Origin: Aselliscus stoliczkanus
Taxonomy: Eukaryota; Chordata; Mammalia; Chiroptera; Hipposideridae
NCBI GenBank assembly: GCA_033961575.1
Contig: CM066728.1
Location: 184,158,174 to 184,222,173 of the forward strand
Length of the DNA stretch: 64,000 bases
Direction of reading: 5' to 3'
The notes under the pieces are model-generated. The model saw only the letters and a list, made by a program, of their open reading frames with translations. It made no database searches and had not been told where the DNA came from. The first letter of the stretch is position 1. Every line of letters starts with the position of its first letter. Made by a program: the position numbers and the translations under genes. This document shows positions 33,436 to 44,154 of this stretch, one piece after another.

Positions 33436-33510
33436 CTGTAAATAACATTGCCAGGATTTAATCCCAGTCTTAGTATAGAATTTGTACTTGAAGCCACAAC
33501 ATTTTATCAC

Positions 33511-34081
33511 TTTCCTGACTACAGAAAAGGGTGATAATTTATAGCTTCAAAATAGAGATGAAATAAGTAAATAAACATTTAAACCATCAATTAAGGAAGG
33601 GATAAACTGCTAAAATATAAACAAAGATGTATCTATTAATACATTTACTGTAATTATGTACCAATTCTTTCAGCATATTATTTTTTCCTTGGATTTATCT
33701 AGTTTGTGATTATTGCATGGCAGAGCAAATTTACTGACTGCAATTTTCTCATATATAAAATTGGGATGTTTTCATCATGAGCGATGCTGTGATAATTAAA
33801 ATATCACTATGGCTACATTTATTTTCAATTATTTGAGAAAAAACACCAAAAATGCTAGATAAATATAAAAACATTTATTTTAATATATGGCTGATCTGTT
33901 GACTACAAAGGAAATTTTCAATGACAAGAATGAAAATAAGTATGCATTGTAGATGAAGATTGTCCTGAAGGTATTTGGTGATAGCTTTGGAGGATTAGGA
34001 CCTGAATATATTTAAAGGTGTGTCTTATCAACAGGGAGAAAACAGAACCTGGACTATATCAGAATGGCCTATTAAAAAATA
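33511..34081. other. AT-rich unique sequence, nothing recognised
   Basis: No gene or repeat seen. Confidence 0.4.
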
Positions 34082-34092
34082 CCATATTTAAA

Positions 34093-34204
34093 GGGCCGGC
34101 CGAGTGGCGCGGTGGTTAAGCGCTGGCCTGGGAAGCCAGCGGCCCTGGTTCGGTCCCACATATGAGGGCCAGTGACACTGCCCTCAAAAAAACAAAAAAA
34201 AAAC
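34093..34204 (+). mobile_element. Short tRNA-derived SINE
   Basis: GGGCCGGCCGAGTGGCGCGG head, CTGGCCTGGGAAGCCAGC arm, GGTTCGGTCCC B-box-like word and an A-rich tail. CCATATTTA is duplicated at 34082-34090 and 34205-34213. High similarity to the copies at 17735 and 38282 suggests a recently active subfamily. Confidence 0.93.
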
Positions 34205-34296
34205 CCATATTTATATATGAAGTCAGGACCCAAGACTCTCAAAAGACAATACTCTCAGAAAGAGAAAAATGCACCCACTCCCTCCCACTCCCTTCA

Positions 34297-34297
<1 letters not shown>

Positions 34298-34338
<41 letters not shown>
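34298..34338. repeat. (CA)n microsatellite
   Basis: Uninterrupted CA tract. Confidence 0.98.
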
Positions 34339-34341
<3 letters not shown>

Positions 34342-34769
34342 TGAAACCTATGAAGGGAGACTATAGAAATACCTGATCCTCTTGGTCAAGGCTTGCTCTG
34401 AGAATTCTAATCAGAATGCTGCACAAATAAGGGTGAAGTTGACTTAAAAAGCTTACCCCCAGATTGGCAGTGTTTCCAAGAGCCAGACAAAGGAATCACA
34501 AGCCTACTCTAGAGGAACTGACTTTAAAACCACACCTCAAAGTCTTTCCACAGAGAATGTTCCAAAGAATATGAATCACATGGAAAACTCACTGAAATCA
34601 TAAGAAAAATCAGTCACCATGAGTCAAATAGGAAAAAAGTACAATTTAAAATCAGAACCACCAAGCTCGTAATAGAAACAAAGATAATAAGTACACTATA
34701 TATATATTTAACATATAATTTAATATCAAGTGAAAAATGTTGAGTGAATCAAGCTTCTCAGTGTATTTC

Positions 34770-35075
34770 ATCCTAATAAAATTTAGCTCTATGAAACCCC
34801 TTCTATTTCCTTTAACCACACCCTTGATTCCTTTCTATATCCTTATAGGCAATGGTTGAGTTATGTGGACATTTGTCTTTAAATTGGTATATAATATTGA
34901 AAATATGTAGCAAGGTTTTGGGGTATATATATTTAGGTTTACATACTACTTTTGTTATACATAATTTACTCCCTGCTATGCTTTTAAAGTCTGTCCATAT
35001 TGTGTTTTCATTTAGCATGTTTCCTATAATTTATATAACTATTTTCTCTGTTCACACAAACACTACATGATGAAC
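34770..35075 (-). mobile_element. Possible old L1ME 3' fragment
   Basis: Words around tttaaagtctgtccatattg and tttcatttagcatgtttcct resemble the antisense of L1ME 3' sequence (compare 42930-43100). Weak; it may be unique DNA. Confidence 0.3.
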
Positions 35076-35101
35076 ACCTTACATGTTCACTTACAGAACT
35101 T

Positions 35102-35150
35102 AGAGAGAGAGACAGAGAGAGGGAGAGAGAGACAGAGAGAGAGAGAGAGA
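35102..35150. repeat. (GA)n-rich microsatellite
   Basis: GA units with ACAG and GGG interruptions. Confidence 0.95.
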
Positions 35151-35454
35151 ATATGAATCAGTAGAGAAATACTTGCTCACGGGTACTTACTGAATTTGAA
35201 TAAGTTACTCTTAAGGATGAATGGTTAAGTCTCTCTTGCAACTGACTTTATTCTAGTATTAGGCTTCTAGAGTTCATTGTGTTTGAATAACAAAATGGGC
35301 TCCCTAACCTGTTGTTGAAAATTTAAGATTTACTTAAAAGCCTTTAATCATGATTGATAGAAAGGAAGTTCCATATTATCATTACTATGAACTAAGAAAT
35401 TGATCTTTGTCTTTTAAGTATATGATGCTACTAGAAAGACATGGAATTTGTGTT

Positions 35455-35645
35455 TTGACCAGAACCTAATCTCTACATCTAATGCTTTCTAATTGTGCTA
35501 CATTGGGCTGATGGCTTAACTGATTTAGGAGCTTCAAATGTATCATCTGTAGTATGGGAATAAATACCTATTTTGTATAATTATTGTCATGATTAGTAGG
35601 AGTGGCATACATAAAATGCCTAGCGAGAGTAATCCTGACTCAAAT
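35455..35645 (+). mobile_element. MIR SINE, old
   Basis: MIR core order in sense: ttgtgctacattgggctgat, tcatctgtagtatgggaata, ttgtcatgattagtaggag, acataaaatgcctagcgaga. Confidence 0.6.
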
Positions 35646-35779
35646 TTCACTTCCCTTCTCATACTCTCCACTTCCCTTTAAACCCTCCACAATGCTCAGG
35701 AGAATAGCTCTTCGTATTTTGTGGGCATTGACTACTTTGAAAAGTAAATGAAATCAATCTACCAGTTTTACTATTTAAA

Positions 35780-35806
35780 TTATATATATATATATATATA
35801 TATATA
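35780..35806. repeat. (TA)n microsatellite
   Basis: 27-bp TA tract. Confidence 0.95.
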
Positions 35807-37485
35807 CAAAATATTTTACAAAATATCAAGGCGACCATGGACCTCTTTTAGAGACAAAATACATTTTAAAAAATATTTTCAAAGTATCACCAGAGCCTCT
35901 CTTTCCATTTATCTCTTTCCATGGAGCACAGCCTAACAATATGAGTAGATTCACAACCCCCATGATTGGGATGAAGGAATTGGTTACTAGGAACTGATGT
36001 AACTAGACAAGAGATAAGCTGGGCAATAGCAGCACTCTAGCCTAACAGAACTCATTATACTCCCTTCCACTGGCAGGAGATAAAGAATGAGAGCTTTCTG
36101 CATACCTTCTGCAAATTATAATTTGCTTTATATGGAATGTTCATTAATGGTTTTTGTTTTCTTGTCCTGAGGCACACGTTTCCCTCTATGCCTTTGGTAA
36201 ATGGTTTCATTTGCTGCCGTTATTTATTATTTGTACTTGTCCGATTTTTAATTGTATAATTAAGATGCTATTGGTCTTCACTAATTAAAAAAACACACAC
36301 ACACCAGTGTTGTGACAGTGTTGTACCAAATAAATTTCGAGGTCACTGAATATAAAACGGAAATTTAAAGATTTCAAGCCACAAGGTATGTAACATATTT
36401 CACTTAGGAGCGAGCATAATCAGGTCTAGGAAATGACCAGTTTTGCTAACAGCTATTAGAACACAGACAATTAGCTCTGTATTATTCATAGAAAAGACAT
36501 TAAACCAATGACCAGTGTTTGAAATGACAAAGTTTAGGGAAAAAAAATTAGAGTCAAACAAGTACACATTGTTTGCAGTTTCTTTTCTATGAAGACAGCA
36601 ATATTGAGAAAGAAATAAAACCAATGTAGAACAACAAGGAGTTTTCCTTGAGACACCAAACCTAGGTCTAGAAAGTTTATGTCACTTGCACAAGGTCATG
36701 AGGTCATGTACTGATTGGGTTTTCTCCATGCCATTCTCATTCTAGCTAACTTCATTGTTGATTTGTTTGTTTGTTTTCTTTTTTCTTGTTTTAGTTTCAT
36801 TTCTCTCTACTCTTTGGGCATGCTACTGCTTGGCCCCACTGGTAGAATTGTATATATACTTTAGACACCTATATCTCTAGGATGTGGAGATTTGAGGAAT
36901 ATAGATTATATATTTATAGGGCTATCTTGAAGTCCACTTTTTAAAAAAACAGATTCTCTTTCAAATGCATATTGGTTTACACAAATCCAAATTAGCTAAT
37001 TACAAAAAAATCCTGAATTTATATAGATTAACATCATTAGCAAAAATATATGCCCATAGGTACTATGTAGATGATACATTATACCACTATTTGATCATAA
37101 ATTATTTTTATCCTCAAGATAATTTTTACATTTTCTTCTTTTGGAGAAATTGTTTCTGAGTCTTGTTTTTTCTTTTTCTCTTCTCACTGGTGTGAAATGA
37201 GGCTCTTAAAACACCTTTATATTTCTTCTTGTACATGAACTGTTTCGTGCAACCAGCTTTTGGCCTTTTTCCCCTTTTAATGTGAGTAACTCTGATACAG
37301 ACAAGTTACTGGAACAAAGCATTCCCAATTCTCTCCATAAGAAATCTGCTGACACCTGAACTGGCTTCTACTGGAATTTGTTTTTGGCTGATCTTTATAT
37401 GACCTTTGAAATCCTGGCATCTGACCTGCCTTGGGCTTAGACTCCATGGCTCTAAGCCTAGCTGTTTCAGGGACTTTATCCTCCC
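35807..37485. other. Unique sequence, nothing recognised
   Basis: No gene or named repeat. 36120-36290 is simple-repeat-free with TAAT words and could be conserved. Confidence 0.35.
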
Positions 37486-37487
37486 AA

Positions 37488-37607
37488 TCTAGTATTTTCT
37501 GGACCTCTCCATCTGTTTTAACCCTATGGAAGCCAAGATATGAGAAACTAACATTTTCTGGATCTCTTTGTCAGTTTTAACTCTATGAAAGATAAGCTAT
37601 GTAATGC
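37488..37607. repeat. Imperfect tandem duplication, about 58-bp unit
   Basis: Two adjacent units share tattttctgga(c/t)ctct, gttttaac(c/t)ctatg and gataagctatg/caagatatgag-type words. Divergence between units is considerable. No known family recognised. Confidence 0.65.
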
Positions 37608-37756
37608 AAAATATCACACACTTTTCCTAGTGGTTATTTTGTCCTAATGAAAGCACCAGAGCTAGAAGATATGCTGATTGAGAGAAAATGATGAGCAAAA
37701 GTGGAAAATGCCAGATACTGGGAAACCATTGGTATTGCGTTCAAAAAATAGCCTTG

Positions 37757-38150
37757 GGGGGGTGGGGCAGCCAAGAAGCTCAGTTGGTTAAGAGTTGTCT
37801 TGGGAGCGTGAGCTCTGAACAGCAGGGCCACCGGTTTGGTTCCCACATGGGCCAGTGACACTGCGCCCTCTACAGCTAAGATTGTGAACAACAGCTCAAC
37901 TTGAAGCTGGGCTGCCGAGAGCCACTGTGAGAGGCCATCCAATGGCCGACAACCAACTGCCTCAGCCAGGAAGAGCACAATGATCATAATACCAACATGG
38001 GCCAGTAAAGCAGTATCCTCCACAATTAGACTGAAAAACAAAAGGACAGCAACTTGTCTGTTCCCCTTCCCCGATTCCCCAATGCTGTTCCCCTCCTACA
38101 ATTCCCCAATAAAATCTTTAAAAAAACATAAAACAAAAAACAAAAACAAA
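37757..38150 (+). mobile_element. Long tRNA-derived SINE, about 390 bp
   Basis: The head GGGGCAGCCAAGAAGCTCAG, A-box-like GCTCAGTTGGTTAAGAG, body (ctctacagctaagattgtga) and 3' end CCCCAATAAAATCTTTAAAA match the copies at 27838, 42466 and 50605. The likely flank duplication is CAAAAAATA(G/A). The 135-codon antisense frame 37634-38041 is only SINE sequence. Confidence 0.88.
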
Positions 38151-38281
38151 AAATAATCCCATCCAGATGATGTAATATTCTACTTAAAGGGTTCTTGTAA
38201 ATGAGGCAAGGCTAAAGTTAACAACAGACAGATAAAAATTTTAGAAAATGTCTAAGACTGTGAGACCAAAAGTAATATTTT

Positions 38282-38391
38282 TTTTAAATTTTTTTTTTGA
38301 GGGCAGTGTCACTGGCCCTCATATGTGGGACTGAACCGGGGCCGCTGGCTTCCCAAGCCAGCGCTTAACCACTGCGCCACTCGGCCGGCCC
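38282..38391 (-). mobile_element. Short tRNA-derived SINE, antisense
   Basis: T-rich tail then gagggcagtgtcactggccc, the GGCTTCCCAAGCCAGC arm, and the head ending CGGCCGGCCC. The exact 15-bp duplication CCAAAAGTAATATTT lies at 38267-38281 and 38392-38406. Confidence 0.94.
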
Positions 38392-38406
38392 CCAAAAGTA
38401 ATATTT

Positions 38407-41400
38407 CTAATAATACATTCTTTCACACTCAGATGGACATCTTGGTTCTGGCTTAGGCTATTGACAGATGTGCCAATATTCTCCTGGGGGAACAAGAAAA
38501 GGAATCCTCACAGGGCTTCTGCCCAACTGAAAAAGGGAAATTCCAGCCATCTCTTAATAAAGCATGTGCTCCAGAGATTTGCAACTCAATTTTGTAGACC
38601 TAATGAGTTTAAAGATGATCGGAATAAACATTGAAACTTTGGTACTGCTTAGCCGAATTCTGGCTATTCTCTATGTCCTCTGTGGTTTGTCCTTCACAGA
38701 TGCAAACTCCTCACAGCTATTTCTAACCAAGATCATTAGTGCCATACAAAACCAATTGAAAACAAGTCAAGTGACAATCCTTGTTGTGTATCTTTAATTT
38801 ACAAAGGGAAATTCTCTGGACATTTTTCATTAGCTTCTAGCAAGTTTAATTGGATGAAAACATTGCTTTCATGATCTTTGATACCATGTGTTGGTACAAA
38901 TTAAAGCATAGCAGCTTCTAGTCACGGAATTTTGCTTTTCAAATGCCTCAAGAGGATTAGACTAGACAAAGGAGGGTCCTTAACAAAAATATTATAAATC
39001 TCCAAGGGTGCAAATTGATACTTGTAAATATCAAAGTTTAGTACTAAATAAAAGAACAAAGTTCAGTTAAACACATGTATAATCAAACACTCATGAGAAA
39101 CGTATAATGTGTTCAAAACAGATACTGAATTTAGGAGTTCTACATTACATGAAATGGTGACAGTACTTTTACAGAAAGACTTGTTTTAATATATCACAGT
39201 ACGTGAATCTTGTCTATGTGGTTCATCACACATTGACAGTTTTTTGACCGATTTGAATTTATATAATTACTGGTGGCCTATTAACTGAATTTGGTCAATA
39301 GGAAGCATTCAACCCTGCTTATTTTTTTGTATGATGACATTGATTACTCTGATGAAGCAATCTGTGGCCCGGAAAATAAATTAATCTTCTGCAGTTTGGA
39401 GATGGTAAAGGGAGGAGGCAGCCAACCAAGATTTAATACATTTGTCTAACGAGATAATCACAGAAATAGTCATGTCCATATTTTCTGGTCAAAAACACCA
39501 TTATTTTGATATTTCAGAGGTCGTCAGTCTTTGGAAGGTGGCCCCTCACAAAGCACAATCACAAATTCCTAAAGTAATCTCAATTATTATTAGGAAATAT
39601 GCCCACGTCTGCAGACCAGAATACTTGGATTGGCTTTTAATGGCATTCACTCCCCAAAAGGAAGTCGTGCATCTCTTGATGAATTCCCAAAAAAAGAGCA
39701 AGGGGAACTTCTAAGGGAAGTGTCACAGTTATGATAGCATACATTATCCACTTTCACTATCTAGGGTTATATCTGCCAAACAAAATTAATGTTTGTGTCA
39801 TCTACTAACTCTTCTGGGCACTGACATATTCAGGCTTGTGTATCTTTCATTGACTAGACTACAGTAGGTAGGCCTGTGCCTTTATGTTGTGAAAAAGGTA
39901 TTACCTTAAAAAAAAAAACCCAGCTCTTCAATGAGTCTATAGATACTCTTTGGAAACATCACAAATATGTATCATGGATGTCTCCACTCCCTATTCCAGT
40001 GGTCATGACTAACATGACAGCATCGTGACACAGGCATGTGGAATCCTTCAGGAGAGTGTTTCATGCTGCCGATATCAAGCATTGGGATGGGCATAAGAGT
40101 AGAAAAGTTTGGACCCTGCTCTACTATGTCGTGAATTTTGGAAAGCAGTCTGGTCTTATTATGAAAATATATCCAAACAATCCAATCTCTTATGGAAGAA
40201 TCTCCTTGTGGATGGCAAGCCCCTTTCAATGATGCTTAGTAATTTCAGATTCTGATGGTAACACTTTCAGGCTTTGTCCCTAATTCTAGGGTGTGCGTTC
40301 TCTTTAAATGATGTAGTCCCCTGTTTTATACTAATAGATTCAGCCAAATGACCAAATGGTCATTTTAGCAGAAGAAAAAAATGTTTGGAAGCATTCAAGT
40401 GATGTCTAGAAACATTTTAACTTTTTTTTGGTATAAATTATGCATGCAATTAAAGTATTGCTAATAATTCATTTGCTTGAATAGTCATAAACTTTAAATG
40501 TGATATGTAGCTATTTGATTCAACTTCATTTTTTAATTAGAAAAAATGAAATCATTTTTAGCATTAAAAATCTTTAATAATATTTTAAATGAAAGATCAT
40601 GGCAGTGGTTGTGAAGAATTAATTCTAATTTCTAGAATAAATCAGTGAAACGCATTTTTCCTATTAAGAAAATGTTTCCTAAAAGGAAAAAAAAGAGTAT
40701 TCGTATGCAAGCACATGCATTCCCTTTTTGCGCAAATCTCAAAAATGCTTTAATTTTCCTGAATATTTAATTGACATTATACATAGTAGTGAAGGATTCA
40801 GACAGAACCCAGTTTATGTGAAACTAAAGGTTCCTGTTGAGCAGTACAGGCTTGAAAGCTAAACCATGAAGTTATAATAGTTTAAACATTATAATAACAG
40901 TATATAAAAACAGTATAATAAAGTACAAAGTGTGGTACCATGATGGTGATGTAAGGGGATGACTCTGACTAGATGCAGAGGAAACAAATGACAAGAAGAA
41001 ATGTTGCTCGAATGCTGCGGCATCGGGTTCATCTTTCTCATTTTCCCCAAACATTCATAGTAGATGAGGGAATGTCTCTCCCATCTTCTCCTTGTCTATG
41101 TCTGCCCAAGAGAACAATCTCATCACCTCTCATCAAGCGCTGCTTCTGGAAACTCTTCAAAGAATACTCCCCAGATGCCAGGGGCGCTCAGCGGTGAATG
41201 GGCAGGGCTGGCTCTCAGGTGCTCATGGCCTGACAGTGGGCACATAGGTAGTCTTCCTCTTGCTGGGACTGAAACTGCCCTGCTGGGCACTACTTTTCTC
41301 CTTCGGAACCAAATGGAAGAAAGCTTAACAGATTTCAGACCTTGTCCCTAGTTGTTTTGATTCACTGTGGGTAAGATTGAACCCTCCCTCTAACTGTAAA

Positions 41401-41730
41401 ATGATACCGAATTCCCTAGGATCCAGGCCAGGAAACTATTCTAATTATTACACTTTGTGCAGAACCAGTAACCTTTCTAATTTATCCTAATTTCATGTTC
41501 TCAAATTGGGCACAAAACTTCCAGATTCATCCCTACCCCATGTCCCATCATCTTCCTGGGTCTGGAGAGACTTATTTGACGGCCTCAATAAATGATTCAG
41601 GCTTGCATGTTAGTACCTATTTCTTCTTTATTGATATTTCACCTTATGAGAGCTCAGACATGTAAAAGGTAAGGAGGGATCTAATGAGCTTATTTGTACA
41701 TCACCTGTGGTAGCGAGGAGCACAGAATGA
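38407..41730. other. 3.3 kb without recognised genes or repeats
   Basis: The longest stretch in the window free of obvious transposons. Small frames (for example 39442-39714, 90 codons, starting MSNEIITE; and 41064-41351, 95 codons) have no domain motif I know. 40430-40760 contains POU/homeodomain-like words (tatgcatgcaattaaag, gcgcaaatc) and could be regulatory. A decayed pseudogene cannot be ruled out. Confidence 0.35.
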
Positions 41731-41734
41731 GGTA

Positions 41735-42010
41735 GAGGGGTCTGCAGTGAGGAAAACAGGATCTAGAATTGGGTCTTCTGGGTTTGAATCCTGACTCTTC
41801 CACATACTAGCTGAGTGACCTCAGGCAAGATACTTGATTTCTCTGTTTCTCAAAAAAAAAAAAAAAAAAAAAAGCAAAATGAGGGCCAAAATTAGAAACA
41901 AAAACCCTAGGATTACTGGGAGGAATAAATTAATACATTAATATATATAAAACACTCACATGTGCCTGGCATTTAGTAAAGACAGTATAAGTATTTTCTA
42001 TTCTTACTTA
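41735..42010 (+). mobile_element. MIR SINE, interrupted by poly-A
   Basis: The core tgggtttgaatcctgactct, ctagctgagtgacctcaggc, gatttctctgtttctc is clear. A 22-bp A run (41852-41873) follows, then gcaaaatgagggccaaaatt and the MIR tail acatgtgcctggcatttagt. It is one of the best-preserved MIRs here. Confidence 0.85.
41852..41873. repeat. Poly-A run, 22 bp
   Basis: Uninterrupted A tract inside a MIR. Confidence 0.95.
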
Positions 42011-42124
42011 AAAAATAGAACTTTATAATTACAGTTAAATCATCCAATACTCCCCTCATGGATACATCATTCTTACTTGACTCCAAAGGTATCTGTTATC
42101 TTCAATTGAGTGTTTACCATTTTT

Positions 42125-42395
42125 CACAAGTATATAAATATATATACACATATACATATATGGAGAGAGAGGAATATATATATATATAAAACCTCTGTCT
42201 ATATATATTTTATATATATTAGATTAAGATTAAATCATCTATTTATTTGAAGTCGCTTTATCTAGCCAAAAAGGCCAAATCAAACTATATTTTCTGTATA
42301 TATAAAATATATATAGACAGATATATATATATATACAATTACAGTGCATATGTGTATATATATATGTGTGTGTGTATATATACATATATATGCAG
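42125..42395. repeat. TA-rich simple sequence with a 25-bp inverted repeat
   Basis: TATA/CATA-type repeats. Arms at 42195-42219 and 42296-42320 are inverted copies (24 of 25 bases) beginning CTGTCT and ending AGACAG, separated by about 76 bp of non-TA sequence. It could extrude a hairpin. Confidence 0.85.
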
Positions 42396-42424
42396 TACAT
42401 ATAATACATTTTAAATCTTTAAAT

Positions 42425-43620
42425 AAATATCACCATACTGTATATATTATTTTGTAACTCACTTTTTTTTTTTAAAGATTTTGGGGACCTGGGGGAGGGG
42501 AACAGCGTTGGGGAACCGGGGAAGGGCAATAGATAAGTTGCTGTCCTTCTGTTCTTCAGTCTAGTTGTGGAGGACATTGCTTCACTGGCCCATGTTGGTA
42601 TCATCATTGTGCTCTTCTTGGGTGAGGCAGATCAGTCGTTGGCCTCTGGACAGCGACTCACAGCAGCTCTTGGTAGCTCACATTGGCTGCTAGCCGCTCA
42701 CGCCGGCTGCCGGCCACTCACTGTAGCCTATGGCAGCCCACTGAAGCAGAGGCTGCAGCTATGCGGTCCCAGGGACTCACAACAGCCCAGCTCCAGGTGG
42801 AGCTGTTGTTCACCATCTTAGCTGTAGAGGGCAGGGTCACTGATCCTCATATGTGGGATCCAAACCAGGGTCGCTGGCATCCCAAACCAGCTCTTAACCA
42901 ACGTGCCACTCGGCCGGCCCTGTAACTCACTTTTTCTCTCAATATTATACTATGAGATTTACTCGTGTTGATACTGGAGGCTGTAATTAATCCATTTCTA
43001 ATTAATTTATTCAGGTAGTCTCATATGTGACTATGCCACAATTTTATTATTTATTCTCAGTTGTTAAACATTTATGTTAATTTCAGTTTTTTGCTATGAA
43101 GACACCTCTGCCACAAACATTCTTTATATATCTCTACCCATGCTTCAGATTTTCTGTAGAGTACATACGCATAGGAATATAGGAACAGAAATGTTGTCTT
43201 AGAATAAGTATCTTTTTAAACTTTTTTACATAATAACAAATTGTTCTTCAAAGTAGATAAGTTAATTTGCCCTTCTGATAGCTGTGTTTAAGACTTCTGA
43301 TTTCATTGCATCTTCACTGAGACCCAATACTTGGCATTCTCAGAATTCAATATTTTTATGAATATCCTAGTGTGAGTGATTCTTCATTGTGTATGTTTTT
43401 AAATATTTTTATTCTAGCCCAAGTGTTTTTACTTAAGTCTACTGACTATTCACATTTTCCCTTCTGTGTATGTTATTTGCCTACATTTCCATATAATCTT
43501 GTTCTTGATTTTGTAGAAAGTTCTATGTTATTTGTTGTAAACAACCTATTATTTGTTGTTTATATGTGTTTCAAGTATTTTAGATAATAGCTTACATTTT
43601 CATTATACTTTTAGTGATCT
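42425..43620 (-). mobile_element. Old L1ME 3' region, split by a SINE
   Basis: On the right of the SINE: tttgctatgaagacacctct, agagtacatacgcataggaa, aaattgttcttcaaagtaga, atttcattgcatcttcactg in the order of an antisense L1ME 3' UTR/ORF2 end. The left fragment 42425-42465 (accatactgtatatattatt) belongs to the same copy. Confidence 0.65.
42466..42920 (-). mobile_element. Long tRNA-derived SINE, antisense, about 455 bp
   Basis: It begins with the T-tail and reversed 3' end (gggggaggggaacagcgttg), then the same GC-rich body as at 27838, and ends at the head ACTCGGCCGGCCC. The duplication TGTAACTCACTTTTT lies at 42453 onward and 42921-42935. It is inserted in the L1ME. Confidence 0.93.
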
Positions 43621-43817
43621 AATGCACACAACTTTTACATTTTAATATAATCACAAATCTCAGTATTTTTTAATAATTTAGACTTTTAGTATTTAGGCTA
43701 ATGTTTAGCTTATGCAAAAGTGAAATAAAACAAAATACAACATAGTATATAAAATATGATGTGATTTACCTTGGAAATATGCATGTAAAAATATTGATGT
43801 AAAAATGTTAAGATCGA

Positions 43818-44154
43818 TGCTATAGGCTGAGTGTGCTTCCCCCAAATTCATATGCTGGAGTTCTAACTGCCAAGGTGATTGTATGAGGAGGTGGGGCCTT
43901 TGGGAGGTAATTGTGTCATAAAGGTGGATTAGTGTCCTAAAAGAAACCCCAGAGAGGTCATTCACCTCTACAATTATATGAGGACACAGAGAGCAGACAG
44001 CTGTCTATGCAACAGACTTCAGTCTCTCACCAGACACCGAATTTGCTGGTGCCTTCATCTTGGATTTCCCTACCTTCAGAACTGTGAGAAATATACCACT
44101 CATTGTTTGATAAGCCACCCAAGCTCTGGTATTTTGTTCTAACAGACTAAGACA
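43818..44154 (+). mobile_element. MLT1-type MaLR LTR, 337 bp
   Basis: It starts TGCTATAGGCTGAGTGTG and contains ccaaattcatatgctggagt, aggaggtggggcctttggga, cagacaccgaatttgctggt and gaactgtgagaaatatacca, ending AACAGACTAAGACA. This is near full length for an MLT1 LTR, with TG...CA ends. No 5-bp duplication is preserved. The 86-codon antisense frame here is incidental. Confidence 0.85.

Larger units (their letters stand above)
32120..33510 (-). mobile_element. MIR SINE, split by a solo LTR
   Basis: The left part (32120-32314) reads as reversed MIR: gagcacttactatttggc, catttcatagatgatgga, gttcagaaaggtgatata, ctcaagtcacacag. After the LTR the right part (33430 to about 33510) continues acacagctgtaaataacatt, ccaggatttaatcccagtct. 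The two halves join correctly when the LTR and one duplication copy are left out, which confirms the insertion limits. Confidence 0.82.

Noticed and set aside
37634..38041. 135-codon minus-strand frame
   Set aside because: Most of it is the body of a long SINE read in reverse.
39442..39714. Possible diverged exon or transposase fragment, 90 codons
   Set aside because: No motif, no convincing splice sites and no recognisable family; kept only as unassigned sequence.
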